Positions 1-12,104 of a stretch of DNA of 64,000 nucleotides are shown here, piece by piece. Source of the stretch: Perkinsus marinus ATCC 50983 (Eukaryota > Perkinsozoa > Perkinsida > Perkinsidae); assembly GCF_000006405.1 (NCBI RefSeq), contig NW_003210538.1, positions 153,110-217,109 of the forward strand. The letters are read 5' to 3'. The position numbers and the translations under genes were made by a program. A model generated the notes under the pieces. It was not told the DNA's origin, did no database searches, and saw only the letters and a list, made by a program, of their open reading frames with translations. Each line of letters opens with the position of its first letter. The stretch's first letter is position 1.

Positions 1-1502
1 TGGCGTCATATTGCGGTCGGCTATGAAGGCCCAAAGCAAGGGCATCAAGTCGATTACTCCTGGGCAGCCAGCTGGGGGGTCTAAGGCAAGCAAAGCGGCA
101 GCAGGAGGAACAGCTGGTGTGGAGGCGGTGCGTCAACTGTATAGTGTATGCTATGTGAGAAGCTCTGCGGTGTGGGTTGCTGCTATGGAACGCCTACCGG
201 AGCAGTTAAAGGACTTGGTAGTGGACTGGAGGGGCGACTTGTTACGAGTTGTTGTTGGTGTAGTTGCACCCGCTAATGGTGATACTGTTGTCTGCGGCTA
301 AGTCCAAGGAAGGCCACACTGTCTATTTGCCCTTCATGCTGCATATGCTGGAGCTCGCCAACTCTCTAGCCGAAAAGGCTAATGTCTTCGCTCCGCTCAC
401 TTCCCTTCTGGTATGGCGCTGGTGATGTACAAGAGCGTTGGTGATCATCTTCTCCAGCTCCGAGGGTTGTCGAACTTAGCGGCTAAGGAAAAGCAGCAGA
501 CCAGTACTAGGCGACCAGCCACTGCCTCTACTGACCTGAAGCCGACTCAGGTAAGGCGCTTCGCTCCGCCGCCATTTTCGATGTTTCTGCGTCTTAGGTG
601 GACCTCGTTGTGAGGGTGTCCGAGAGGCAACTTGACAACCGTCCAACTAGCCAGGCTTTGCGGAAGTAAGCTTCTCCTGAACTCTGTGTGTATTCACGAC
701 AGTGTACATATGGTCTCTTTAGGTACCTCCTATTTGTCCTCACACACCACTTGGCCTTGCTGGCCCGCAGCCCGTCCTATCCCGAGATCACTACTCCGTT
801 GATGACACATCTCAAGAGGCTACAGAAGTCCAACCTAGCAGTCAAACATGAGGTAAACACCAAGTCGCTGATCACTCGTCGGGCTGTGGGAGTTGGACTA
901 GGATTGGCAGGGCGTGGTTGCGATTTTAGTTGAAGCCGTTGATTGCCTTGTCGGAGGAGACTTCAGCCCAAGTCACCCGCATGAGGAGCTCTCTGAAGTC
1001 CCCACCAGAGCAGTTCATGATGTAGGGGCGTTGGCGCTCTTCTGCTCTACAGCGGCAGTGACGATCGTTTCAGTTACACCTATACCGATACTGCTATGGG
1101 GAAGGCCTATCTACAGCAGCAGAAGCAGAGGGAGGAGGAGGAGAAGAGCAAGATAGAGGCGATGATGAAGGGCGATAAGGAGATCGAACAGCGGCTAAAA
1201 CGCCAAAGGGTAGTGTAGGGGTATGCTGGGGTCCTTTGGAGCGGACTACGTGTTAGGCCGAGGAGACTGGCGAGACTGAGGAGGGCCCGGCTAGGAGTAA
1301 GCGGTCTCTGAAGCGTCAGAGGCAGAAGGAGAAGAAGAGACGTAAGGACTTGTTGGGTATTGGGGTAATTTTATGGCGCGCGACGTTGTGTTTAGAAGCA
1401 TGGTTGGCCGCCCAGACTGCTGCAGCTGAGGCTATTGGAGAGGCAGCTCAGCAGGATAGTGTACATGAGATGACCTTTTCGGATTCGGAAGGAGAAGACT
1501 GA
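1..1502 (+). CDS. NOC2-like nucleolar complex protein, 3' part (5' end outside window)
   Basis: NOC2 family proteins form nucleolar complexes that escort pre-60S ribosomal particles. The reading frame has to be joined across several short introns. Around 295-415 it reads YLPFMLHMLELANSLAEKAN, around 600-840 LVVRVSERQLDNRP followed by HLALLARSPSYPEITTPL and LKRLQKSNLAVKHEV. This order resembles the conserved C-terminal block of NOC2 (a helix ending in SR, a serine-rich stretch, PEL..P, then a LRK-type helix). A DFSP motif near 955 and lysine/glutamate-rich coils (1090-1360) follow. The acidic end, MTFSDSEGED, stops at 1500-1502. The start lies upstream of the window. The family call rests on remembered consensus, not a search; another nucleolar HEAT-repeat protein is possible. 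Confidence 0.5.
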
Positions 1503-1512
1503 GGGGACCTTC

Positions 1513-1856
1513 ATGTCTACTACTGCGACAGCAGCAACGTTATCCATTGCTCGGCAGAGGTTTCATCTTACCAACGTCGGAACGTTTCTTGTAAGGAGAG
1601 GGTGGAGTTGAAGTGCTTACAATGACGGTTTCGCGACTTGACGTCAGTTTCATGATTTTGATGCATATAGAGAGATATGAAGATGATGCCGAACGACTAG
1701 CCTTGTTAGAGAGAATGCTCGCTAAGGGTGGCGCACTGGTGACGGCGGAAATTTGCTCCTTTCTGGACAGCATGAGTGTTGGCAATTTCATAGCTACCTC
1801 GCGTAGCGTGGAGCAGATCTTGTGGGAGGAAGTGCCGGCTGAGTGGAAGAGAGCAG

Positions 1857-1887
<31 letters not shown>

Positions 1888-2945
1888 GGTATGGTAGTCA
1901 GCAATATGGCGGGTTAATACGGTAGGTGTTGAGTACCGTTCTTTCTTACTCACACATGGTTTTCATTTTATAACTTTCGGCCGTTCATTTTTTTGATCGG
2001 ATAGGGATCATCCCCATAAGAAGAATTGTATGCAGTTTCTGTCAGGACGATGTAATCAGCAGTGCTTCTGGACTATGCATCTGATAGCTACCCCTGCTAC
2101 GTGTGGTCGTCTTTGCTGTGCTGGACGCTATTTAAGTCCTATGCTATGGAGTTTACGTCTAGAGGCTCAGCCAGAACAGCCACTGCGCCACGCCCTGTTG
2201 AGGTCACCAATCACGAGGTCGTTACGACGGCTGGAAGTGAACTGTGGGAATGTTGATATTAACCCATTACTGCCTGTGCTGAGAGAGTGCTGCTTGGAGG
2301 AGCTGGAGATGGAGAACGTAAGCAGGGTGGTAGCTATTGCTCGATAAATGATGTTATTGAAGTTTCACCCGGGATATGGAAAACACTGCATGGTGTGAAT
2401 ATCGGGTTTTTCACCACTTCACGTAAAACGGGTTGTGAAACTCCAATATCAGATCGACGATTTTGAGATGGTGCAGCCATTGCTGAAGACATCTTTAAAG
2501 GAGATAAGACTGTCTGCTGCACGGGAATGCCGCTGTTCCGAGCTGGAGTTTCCGCCTGGGATGACTTGTCTGAGAGAGATACAGCTCAATTCGGCCCGAA
2601 GGGGTAGGCTGTGGGGGGAGGGGTCGGGTCTTGAAGGCTGCCTCTTAGGCGTTTGCCATGTACCTTCCCGCTCGCTACGGAACGTTCTTGAGGCGGCAGC
2701 GAATCTACGTTGGTGTTCTTTGACAGGAGCTACTACAGACAATGATGAGGTGATGGCGCTCGGACGTGACCGTGGTGCCCATACCACTCCATTCCAAATT
2801 CGTCCCTCCTGTTCAGGACCTTATCTGTGCTCTATTTGTACTATCATTCCTCGACGACCTACAACTTTTTGATGTTTCCTTTAACCCGAGTCACGGATGG
2901 GGCATGGACCCTTACCGTTTATATCAGCTACGCCGCAGACTGTAA
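1513..2945 (+). CDS. F-box/leucine-rich-repeat-like protein
   Basis: The gene starts 11 bases after the NOC2-like stop. An early exon (about 1613-1855) carries an F-box-like helix pair, EICSFLDSMSVGNFIATSR, followed by a serine run encoded by a TAG/AGT microsatellite at 1857-1887. Later exons show leucine-rich segments such as LRRLEVNCGNVDINPLLPVL, LEELEMEN, SLKEIRLSAARE and CLREIQLNSARR. The end reads LFDVSFNPSHGWGMDPYRLY and stops at 2943-2945. Intron 2318-2452 joins EMEN to IDDFEMVQPLL in frame and is largely a small inverted-repeat element. F-box/LRR proteins generally select substrates for SCF ubiquitin ligases. The F-box is weak, so the LRR character is surer than the ligase role. Confidence 0.5.
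1857..1887. repeat. Trinucleotide microsatellite (AGT)n
   Basis: About ten uninterrupted AGT/TAG triplets. On the plus strand they encode a serine run in the F-box/LRR-like gene; length variation would change only the number of serines. Confidence 0.9.
2350..2448. mobile_element. Small inverted-repeat element (MITE-like, family B) inside an intron
   Basis: The ends are GAAGTTTCACCC (near 2357) and TGTGAAACTCCAATA (near 2434), which are inverted copies of each other. The interior stretch CACTTCACGTAAAACGGG also occurs in a second copy at 55503-55634, which has the same ends GGAGTTTCACC and GGTGAAACTCC. No coding capacity is seen. The copy fills most of the 135-bp intron 2318-2452 and its right end lies next to the splice acceptor ATATCAG. 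Confidence 0.7.
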
Positions 2946-3013
2946 GTAGTGGGGGGAATGGTATTCAGAGTTTATAGTGCGTTACATGAGCATGTTCACT
3001 GCCCCGAGTGAAG

Positions 3014-3182
3014 AGCAGTGTTGGAATATATGTTCGCTTTCCTCAGCTGAGCTCAGGAGTTTCCTCACTAATTATAGGAGTTTATATATAAATCAGAATA
3101 GAAATGTTCAGAAGCTACCAAGAATTTCGCAAAATTTTCACCTGACTTTCACAAGGTAGTTGGCCATGTGCATATTTCTTCA
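3014..3182. mobile_element. Small dispersed element (MITE-like, family A), copy 1
   Basis: Begins with GTGTTGGAATATATGTTCGC and ends near CCATGTGCATATTTCTTC. Closely related copies lie at 3553-3779, 5574-5745, about 21886-22010 and 23061-23238. Shared inner words include GGAGTTTCCTCACTAATT and AAAATTTTCACC. This copy sits between the F-box/LRR-like gene and the next open frame. It carries no open frame of its own that looks real. Confidence 0.65.
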
Positions 3183-3187
3183 CACTG

Positions 3188-4085
3188 GTGGAGCGCTTCT
3201 TTTCGAATCAGTCAATAACAATAAAGCGGGGGTACAACCCCCCTATTGGAAGTTCCTCTCCCGTCTTGTTGAAGTGCATGGGTTTGGGCGTATTGTTGTG
3301 TTCTTTTTTTAGTTTCCCGAGCTACCCAATATTCTGCGCTAACGAAGAAGCCTCTGCTATATGTGTATGTAGGGGTCTAGGGTCAGCACCAGTAGAGAGA
3401 CTACGTGAGAGCTATCTTACTTGCCTCTGGTCCCGTAGTGGATGGACACCAGAACGCCTAGCCTGTTGTGAAGTTGGAGTTGATAAACTGGAGTGTCGGG
3501 AGTGCGAAGAGGTAAACACATGTTGAGGTCATTTGCTCACCTCTTTGAGCCAGCGTGGGAATATATGCGCATGGTCAACTACGAGGTTTCCTCATAGTTT
3601 CCGTATTTTCACCAACACATGTAGTTACTACATGTGTTGGTAAAACTCGAGTAAATAGTCGTTGGTTTTTGTATACTTTTACCCATACATATTCCCAAGT
3701 CATGTATGGATTTTCAAAATGTAGTGAGGAAACTTACACAGGAGCTCAATTTAGGAAACCAAACAAATATTCCCACACCGCTTTAAACGGTATTGTCGAA
3801 GCATGAGAATGATAGGTTTCTACGGTGGTCTTCAGATACTAAATTGGTACTCATCCAGTAGTGTGGTCCCTACAGTTTCTCATGTAGTTGAGAGGGCAGT
3901 ATGTGGGCGTTCCCCTCCGCCCATCGTCCGCAGCTGTGCTGAAGCCAGGCACCAGGCCCTTGCTGTCCGTCCCTGCCGATCGGCGGCGCCTCCTTCACGA
4001 CTTTGGAGGAGCATCGCTACCTTCTTTGGTCTGTAGACAGCCCTTTACTCTGACTCGGTCCATCGATTCTGAACCGCTTGTATGA
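3188..4085 (+). CDS. Possible small gene, function unknown
   Basis: Two open stretches could be joined. The first (3188-3510) encodes FCANEEASAICVCRGLG and CLWSRSGWTPERLACCEVG, a cysteine-rich, hydrophobic segment that ends at a possible donor, GTAAACAC. The second (about 3886-4085) encodes RGQYVGVPLRPSSAAVLKPG and stops at 4083-4085. The proposed intron would contain the family A element at 3553-3779. I do not recognise the product and the join is not secured by homology, so this may be non-coding. Confidence 0.22.
3553..3779. mobile_element. MITE-like family A, copy 2, with central palindrome
   Basis: The outer ends are GTGGGAATATATGCGCATGG and its near-inverse CAAATATTCCCACACC. The middle has a perfect hairpin: ACCAACACATGTAGT (3611-3625), one base, then its exact reverse complement (3627-3641). 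The copy is longer than the others and looks like two elements joined or folded back. Confidence 0.7.
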
Positions 4086-4308
4086 TTTATAGTTTTTCAA
4101 AGTCTATTAGCAAAGCCTCCCTCTGCAATGTCAAGTGGGACGGAGGTATTAAGTACGCGGTAGCTGGTATCTTTTTCACTGCCTTAGCTGTCGCCTCAGT
4201 GGTTTGCCTTACGTCAGCCGAGTCACGGCGTTGGTGGTGATTGACTTGCCCTTGTGTTCTTGGGAGTGTCGCTATGTTGTTCTCTGTGTGTGAGTTACTG
4301 TCCCTCTG

Positions 4309-5315
4309 ATGTCCCTTCGGCAGAGTCATCGGCTTCTGGCTGCCCTGCCTAGCAACACTGCGAGGGCGCATAAGCGTTTTTATGATGTGGTGAAGGTAGC
4401 GCGGAATGGCATTGACGAGGGAGGAGGATGGACGGTCCTTTTGGACGGCAAGTAGGACGGTGGGTAGTGAGGAGACTGAAAAGACTATGTGACCTCAGAC
4501 GATTGTCTACTCCAGCTAAGCACCGACTGGCACTCCCTTCTGAGGGGCTCGCCTTTGCAGTAGCAGAGGAGTGGGCCGAACAGGACAAGTTCATACGGCC
4601 ACAGTAAGTGAAGACAGTACGGTTGGTTGTAGTGAGGCTTGGTAGCTTCATGCCGTTGATGGCGTTGGCAGCGACAACTATTGACTTGACAGCGAAGGAT
4701 ATGAGCGCAGTGGTTGAGAGGAATCTCCACTACTTGAACACCGACTTGACTTGCTATGGGGAATACCCTGAGTGGGGCGAATACAGGAGGTGACACCTTT
4801 CCTGACGTTATCAGTCACCGTGGGCTCAGTTTCGTGTCCAAGGAATTCGACTGCAAGATAGCCTCATGTAGGGGCATATCACTGCCGAAACACTCAGAAG
4901 GAGCGGTACTAGTGAGAGCTTTGTTATTCGATTAATGGGCTATATAGGATGCGGCACTGAGAGCGTATTTGAGTACCCTTACCCCATGGGAGCTCACAGC
5001 CTTTGATGAGATGAGCAGAACGGCGAAGTCTGTTGTGATCGCCCTCAACTACTACCTCGGAAATACCTCTCTAGAGGAGGTACTATCCTCTGTTGCATGA
5101 GAATAGGCGATTGCTGATCATGTGCTAGGCATGTAGGGCTTCGGTTTTGGAGGAGTTGGAGAATAGAGGCAAATGGGGAACGTAAGTTTGGTATTTGGTG
5201 GTGATATATGCCCTCTCGCTGCAGTGTGGAAGGAGACCATGACGTGTCGGACCGGACGTTGAGGATGGCGATGGGGGCAGCGAAGTTCTTTGCAGAGGAA
5301 AGCCGCGCCGATTGA
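4309..5315 (+). CDS. ATP synthase F1 assembly factor ATP12 (ATPAF2), mitochondrial
   Basis: ATP12 is a mitochondrial matrix chaperone that binds the F1 alpha subunit during ATP synthase assembly. The ATG at 4309 gives a short basic leader, MSLRQSHRLLAALPSNTARA, then KRFYDVVKVA and GGGWTVLLDGK. Removing an intron (about 4451-4499) continues the frame as RLSTPAKHRLALPSEGLA, FAVAEEWAEQDKFIRP and, after another intron, FMPLMALAATTIDLTAKD. The family block LHYLNTDLTCY follows, then YLSTLTPWELTAFDEMSRTA, KSVVIALNYYLGNTSLEEVL and, near the end, VSDRTLRMAMGAAKFFAEES, with the stop at 5313-5315. The order matches the whole ATP12 family, so the protein looks complete and intact. Confidence 0.85.
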
Positions 5316-5573
5316 CGACTCCTCAATGCCTTAGTTTCTCCCTTGATAACTCTGCGTTTGCCTGTTACGGAATTAGGGAGTTGTTGTTGTTGTTGTTTAG
5401 GCTTGTTGTTGTTGTTGGGATGTCCTCATTCCGTCCTCATGGGCCCTTCGGTCCTCTCGTCCCTGCAGTCACATCTAGTGAGTGGCTGAAGAGGAAGCCT
5501 CTGGGGTATAAAGACCCCGCTGAAAAGGATTCTTCTGAGAAAGATGTAATAGCAAGGTCTCTCCCTTTCAGTG

Positions 5574-5745
5574 TTGGGAAATATGTACATGGTCGACCAC
5601 ATGTGTTGGTAGCATTATGAAAATTTCGAGGAAATTTTCTCGTTGGTTATTGTACACTTCTACTCGAATTCACATATAAACTTGTATATAAGTGAGGAAA
5701 TTTCTGAGCTCAGTTGAGCAAAGCGATCATGTTTCTCATTACTGC
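5574..5745. mobile_element. MITE-like family A, copy 3
   Basis: Starts TGTTGGGAAATATGTACATG, contains CACATGTGTTGGTAGCATTA and GAGGAAATTTCTGAGCTCAG. It lies in the gap between ATP12 and the RPA12-like gene. An open frame starting at 5420 runs into it; I see no family for that frame. Confidence 0.6.
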
Positions 5746-5790
5746 TCCCTTCGGCTCTCAGCGCGAGGGGTCATCAATCGTGGTGTTCAG

Positions 5791-6371
5791 ATGGAACTGT
5801 GCGCTGACGAGTCAGAGTTGCCTGAGTGGGCTAAGGTCTCCAAGGAGGAGTACTTCAAATACGAGAATATGTTCTGTGGATGTACGGGAATAGTAGTCGT
5901 ATGAGAGTTGTTGATATCATGAATAATCTCAGACTGTGGTTCTTTCTACGACCAAAGACAGCGGGGTCAGTACTCGGTCTGCTCTAGATGTGGGGCTAAG
6001 CGGGATCGTAAGCTCTAGGATCTCGCCGAGGAGTGGTATGAGTCGCATCAGGATTCGTCACTGGACCGCTGATGGAGTCCCATGCCGTGTTGGACTATGG
6101 TGAGATGAAGGTGTGGATGAAGAACATCATTGATGAGGAGGAGGGCAAGGAGAAAAAGGACGATAAAAAGATGGCTTTAGTAAGATTCCTAAACGCTTCT
6201 GGCTTCAAGGCAGCTGCTCATCGGTATCGCTCTTAGGTGGATGAGGAGTGCCCGAAGTGCAAGAATCCCCGTATGGCCTTCTGGACTCAGCAGTTGAGGA
6301 GTGCCGATGAGGGCCAAACGGTGTTCTACGAATGCCAGAAATGCGGCTACCGTTTTAACGTCAATACTTAA
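5791..6371 (+). CDS. RNA polymerase I subunit RPA12-like (two zinc ribbons)
   Basis: RPA12/A12.2 is the Pol I subunit that supports RNA cleavage and termination; its C-terminal ribbon is TFIIS-like. From the ATG at 5791 the frame reads to FCG; removing intron 5882-5932 gives FCGYCGSFYDQRQRGQYSVC and SRCGAKRD, a CxxC...CxxC N-terminal ribbon. After an acidic/lysine linker (EEEGKEKKDDKKMAL) and an intron starting GTAAGATTCC, the C-terminal ribbon reads VDEECPKCKNPRMAFWTQQL, RSADEGQTVFYECQKCGYRF, stop 6369-6371. The RSADEG..F..C..C signature is the TFIIS-type ribbon. TFIIS or RPB9 are alternatives, but the two-ribbon layout and short length fit RPA12 best. The linker exon is only roughly placed. 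Confidence 0.72.
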
Positions 6372-6988
6372 CCCCCTTTCTCCTCCTCACTACCAGCGTT
6401 GTTGCTTCCTCGATTACGTCAACGTATACTGCCGTTGTGGTCGCTGTAGTGTTTGTTAAGGGCAGGGCCTCACCTAGGGGTGATGGGATAAGTTATGAAG
6501 GCCCATGCATGGCTGTCCACTCAAGGTTTTTCCTCTCTTTTATCACAGCTGAAGTATAGTAGCGTTGCTGTGGATGAGCTGAGAATAATATGCAACATTG
6601 ACGTTTTCCCTCATGTGGACGCTAGGAATTCCAATACTACAATGCTAGTTCTGCACTCGGGCAAAATCGTTCAGCGCGTCTTTGGTTGAGTTGAATTGAA
6701 AACTCTCAAATAGAGTCGTAAGAATATTAGTTTGGTATTCCACAGAAACCTTGGGTAAAATATCAACCAAGAGAGTGAAGCATTATATGATGGGGTATAA
6801 CGTTATTCAAAAGTTATTAAAAAGTTAAAATTTCCGGTAAAAAATTCGAGTCGACCTGGAAATGGTGTAGTGTTAGAATTTCCATCGCGACCTCCACCTT
6901 CCACGGAGTCCAGGTGTGTCCTTTCGTTCGGTAGTATCATATTGTTGGAATCCTCACTAATCGTCAGGAAGTTTTCCCATTTGCGTTA
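6372..6988 (+). other. Gene-poor interval with one small open frame
   Basis: An uninterrupted frame at 6495-6689 encodes 64 residues, including LLSQLKYSSVAVDELRIICN and TMLVLHSGKIVQRVFG. I do not recognise it. The rest is AT-richer and probably holds the 3' end of the RPA12-like gene and the promoter and 5' untranslated region of the dihydrolipoamide dehydrogenase gene. Confidence 0.3.
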
Positions 6989-9062
<2,074 letters not shown>

Positions 9063-9454
9063 GCATTCGAGTAACTTTGCTTTTTATGTTTCGCTCTATT
9101 ATTGATATAGCGGCGTTACCATATCACATTGTTGCGTATACTCAGTGGGAGAGAATACCTGTACTTTGATGATGAATATCTGGTATGGTTAGTGAGGCAG
9201 GCGATGATCTCTCGAACATAACATTATGTTAACATAATCATAACATATACGTATTTTCTGCTTCAGCAGCATCTACGTTATTACCATAGGTGCTGTTGAT
9301 GTAGGAAGTATATGTAACAGGATGATTGACATGGACAGTTGCCTAGCTGGACGTTGTCGGGAAGCTCTCCGAGGGCTTAACTGTACATTGTCATGTCGAG
9401 TGTCATGTCTCATCTACATCTCGTACATCTACATCTCTACATCTACCGTAGCTG

Positions 9455-9554
9455 NNNNNNNNNNNNNNNNNNNNNNNNNNNNNNNNNNNNNNNNNNNNNN
9501 NNNNNNNNNNNNNNNNNNNNNNNNNNNNNNNNNNNNNNNNNNNNNNNNNNNNNN
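9455..9554. other. Assembly gap (100 N)
   Basis: Exactly 100 undetermined bases, a conventional placeholder for a gap of unknown size. The sequence on both sides contains ACCGTAGCT, so the assembly probably broke on a repeat. Confidence 0.98.
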
Positions 9555-9610
9555 ATCGACCGTAGCTTGCCTTTATCTCTTCACGGAGATAAAGGCCAGC
9601 TACGGTCGAT
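9555..9610. repeat. Long hairpin at the gap edge
   Basis: Arms are ATCGACCGTAGCT + GCCTTTATCTC (9555-9579) and their exact reverse complements (9586-9610), with one mismatched pair and a 6-base loop TTCACG. The left flank of the gap ends in CTACCGTAGCTG, another copy of the outer arm. Confidence 0.9.
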
Positions 9611-9848
9611 AGATTCTCAGAATTCACAGACTGCGAAATCATGGAGAAGCAGTCGCATTCGATATCATAATCAGTCGAAATCATATGTTTAATCTCTCGA
9701 CTGCCTCTGGAACCGGAGTAGTCTGTACTCTCAAAGGGTGGAGAAAATGAGACTGCATTCGTTTGTTGTCGAAATCGTCCTAGGGACGCAGATCAGGTAA
9801 GTTATATTTAGCCTCACAAGCTGCCCGACCAGCTCAGGCACTTCAAAA

Positions 9849-9887
9849 AGCAGGCACTTCAGTTCAGGTTGAACTGAAGTGCCTGCT
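9849..9887. repeat. Perfect 18-bp hairpin
   Basis: AGCAGGCACTTCAGTTCA (9849-9866), loop GGT, then its exact reverse complement (9870-9887). A partial third copy, CAGGCACTTCA, lies just upstream at about 9835. Confidence 0.92.
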
Positions 9888-11116
9888 CTTTAGGGAAAAT
9901 AGTCCGATTACAATACTTCAAATAGATGCTTTCTTTACACTCTGATATCATCCAAAAAGGCGTCATTTGGGGGCTCACTGTAGGGGCTGTCCTCATGTTG
10001 CCACTGATCGCCCTCATAGTCAACCCAACACTTAGTAATTGTGCTTATGGTAGCGGAGATAACAAAGGGGTCAACAGAATGTTAATGCACCGTCTATATT
10101 GTACTTGCGTGCCACCGCTAATGTAGCATACCCAATCCGCGTCCAGCAACACTCATTCACGCGCAGACTCGGCGCTCGATTTGTATCGCACCCCAGAAAT
10201 ATCCCTCTGGGTAACATCATGAGTGAACGTTCTCTGATATAGGATCTTTGAGCCTCGATTAAAGAACCTCCCCCCTGCACTCCATTCCACTACTGTTGTC
10301 TTCGGATGTCTACCTCAGACAATCGCGAATCGCGATGATGAGACACGTGTAGGTTGGCACGTAAACCTACACACACGAAGAAAGGTAGCAGGCCATGGCA
10401 GAGCACTATAAACTCGGAGGACAACAAGAAACGCAACGTTCTGTGGAACACTTGATCTCAAACATCCTCTAGTAATGTTGACAACATTATGCTGATGTCA
10501 TTCAGTCACTGCTTGTGGTTCGCAATGCACTGCGCAGTACGTGGGAAGGAAGCCTGCGCTTCGTCCATGAGAACAATGGAATCCTTGGAGCCTGAAAAGA
10601 AAAAACTTGGAATCAAGTAGTGTTGCGTTGAACTGCATAGCAACTGCCACGCGAAGGACGCCAGCTGCTCCCCGTTCAAGTTTGGAATAGCAGCTTTACC
10701 TTGTGATAGCGGTTTATCTCTGCTAGTGACATGTCACCCCTATCACTCACGCTCTTCAGCAGGGGCATTAATAGGTATTAAAAACGCTCTACTACAATAC
10801 ATGTGCGTTAACTGCATAGACTACCTAGCTCATGTTCTTTCGCCTCTTTACCGTTGTTGTAGATGCCCGTAAAACTGTGCTTAACACAAGAGCACAGTTG
10901 AGCCGAGAGGCAGTATTGTACTTGCGTACACGGCAATAAGGAGAAGCTGTGGTAAATAGATCATTCACGTGCGCACAAGTGGCGCAGTACAACCTATAAC
11001 GGTATATGCGTCGCAGAATCTATGGAGGCATAGCAATACCGTCTCTTCACTTTGCCCCTCGCCTATTTACAGACAGTAACGATGGCTAACTTATTCCTGA
11101 TCCTATCGCATCAGGT

Positions 11117-11530
11117 ATGAAATCCTTTTTAATGGCCATTATCTCTGTCGTTACCGGTCTCCTAGCAACGAGCGTTCTACTGAGTGCTGCGCCATCTGGT
11201 AGCTACTGTGCGGCTCCTCACACCGAATTCGGCAATGGCTCGGTCAACCTCACCATAACAAGCTCGAGAACCTTCGACATCAGAGCTTCGTATCGTCCTC
11301 GTCATGGTCCTAGAGCTTGGGGGAGTAAGACCGGCGTTCCTTACGAGTACATTCCATCAACCGGCGAATTCAAGCTCACAGACATCACCAAGCTGCTAGC
11401 CCTGGCCAGTAACATTGCCGCGCCATTCGCCCCCCCGATACTCACCAACTTGACATTCGACGGGGCCATACGGGTCAACCTGAGCGGCTTTGACCTTGGC
11501 ATTTATCCTCTCTATTCATGCAGACGTTGA
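11117..11530 (+). CDS. Small secreted protein, unknown family
   Basis: A single 137-residue open frame. The N-terminus MKSFLMAIISVVTGLLATSV then LLSAAPSG is a clear signal peptide. The mature part has several N-glycosylation sequons (NGSV, NLTI, NLTF, NLSG), only two cysteines in the mature part (SYCAAP and YSCRR, one near each end) that could pair, and ends YPLYSCRR. No transmembrane segment follows, so it is probably secreted or held at the surface. I do not recognise the family. The ATG follows directly on a CAG that could be a trans-splice or intron acceptor (CATCAGGT). Confidence 0.55.
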   Translation: MKSFLMAIISVVTGLLATSVLLSAAPSGSYCAAPHTEFGNGSVNLTITSSRTFDIRASYRPRHGPRAWGSKTGVPYEYIPSTGEFKLTDITKLLALASNIAAPFAPPILTNLTFDGAIRVNLSGFDLGIYPLYSCRR

Positions 11531-12104
11531 GGCACGCCCCTCCCTGTGTGGAGTGTCGCGATTAATTTTCGAGAAGTCGTAATATTTACCTTTCCCATTC
11601 GCACGAGCTTTTACACGCTTTGTCTCTGAAAGCTCGCATTCAATCAGCCCTTGTATCCAAGCCAATCGCCTGTTGTGCTCAGTATGCCAGCGAGACATCC
11701 ATGATCTCCGTATCGGGGGGAGTTTCTAGAAGAGGCTCGATTTTTCCCCTGTGAGTCGAAGCCTGTGAGTTCCCTCCTCATGTGAGAATTCCTCATCTAG
11801 TTATGAGGATTTTTTTATAGGGCTGTACAAACGTCACATCTACCAACCATGACGTGCACACGCTTGACAACTACTGAGAGGAATCATTTGTGAGTTCACC
11901 CTACGTGTTTGTGGAACTGTGTCTTTTACTCGTTTTCTTTCTAGCTTCACCCTTATAATTCTGCTGCCACGGGATCACTCGATCCCAGCAGAATGATACT
12001 GTATCTCTGTATTATGATACGATCAGTACTCACGCACATCCTTTCGCGTCTATACACGTCGCACACGAGCATACAGAGACATGAGTATACTAGATAGAGC
12101 GTAG
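11531..12104. other. Short intergenic interval
   Basis: Lies between two convergent genes, the secreted protein (+) and the kinesin (-). It must hold both 3' untranslated regions. No repeats or structures stand out. Confidence 0.5.

Larger units (their letters stand above)
9063..11116. other. Intergenic, hairpin-containing, no convincing gene
   Basis: No open frame here shows recognisable motifs on either strand. The stretch holds an assembly gap, two strong hairpins (listed separately) and unique sequence. A 66-residue frame at 9926-10126 has one hydrophobic segment, VGAVLMLPLIALIV, but neither its start nor its context is supported. Confidence 0.5.

Noticed and set aside
1540-1953. 137-residue minus-strand frame with a leucine run
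   Set aside because: The leucine run is the reverse reading of the AGT microsatellite and the frame overlaps the supported plus-strand F-box/LRR-like gene.
3555-3806. 83-residue frame
   Set aside because: It lies wholly in a family A element, including its palindrome.
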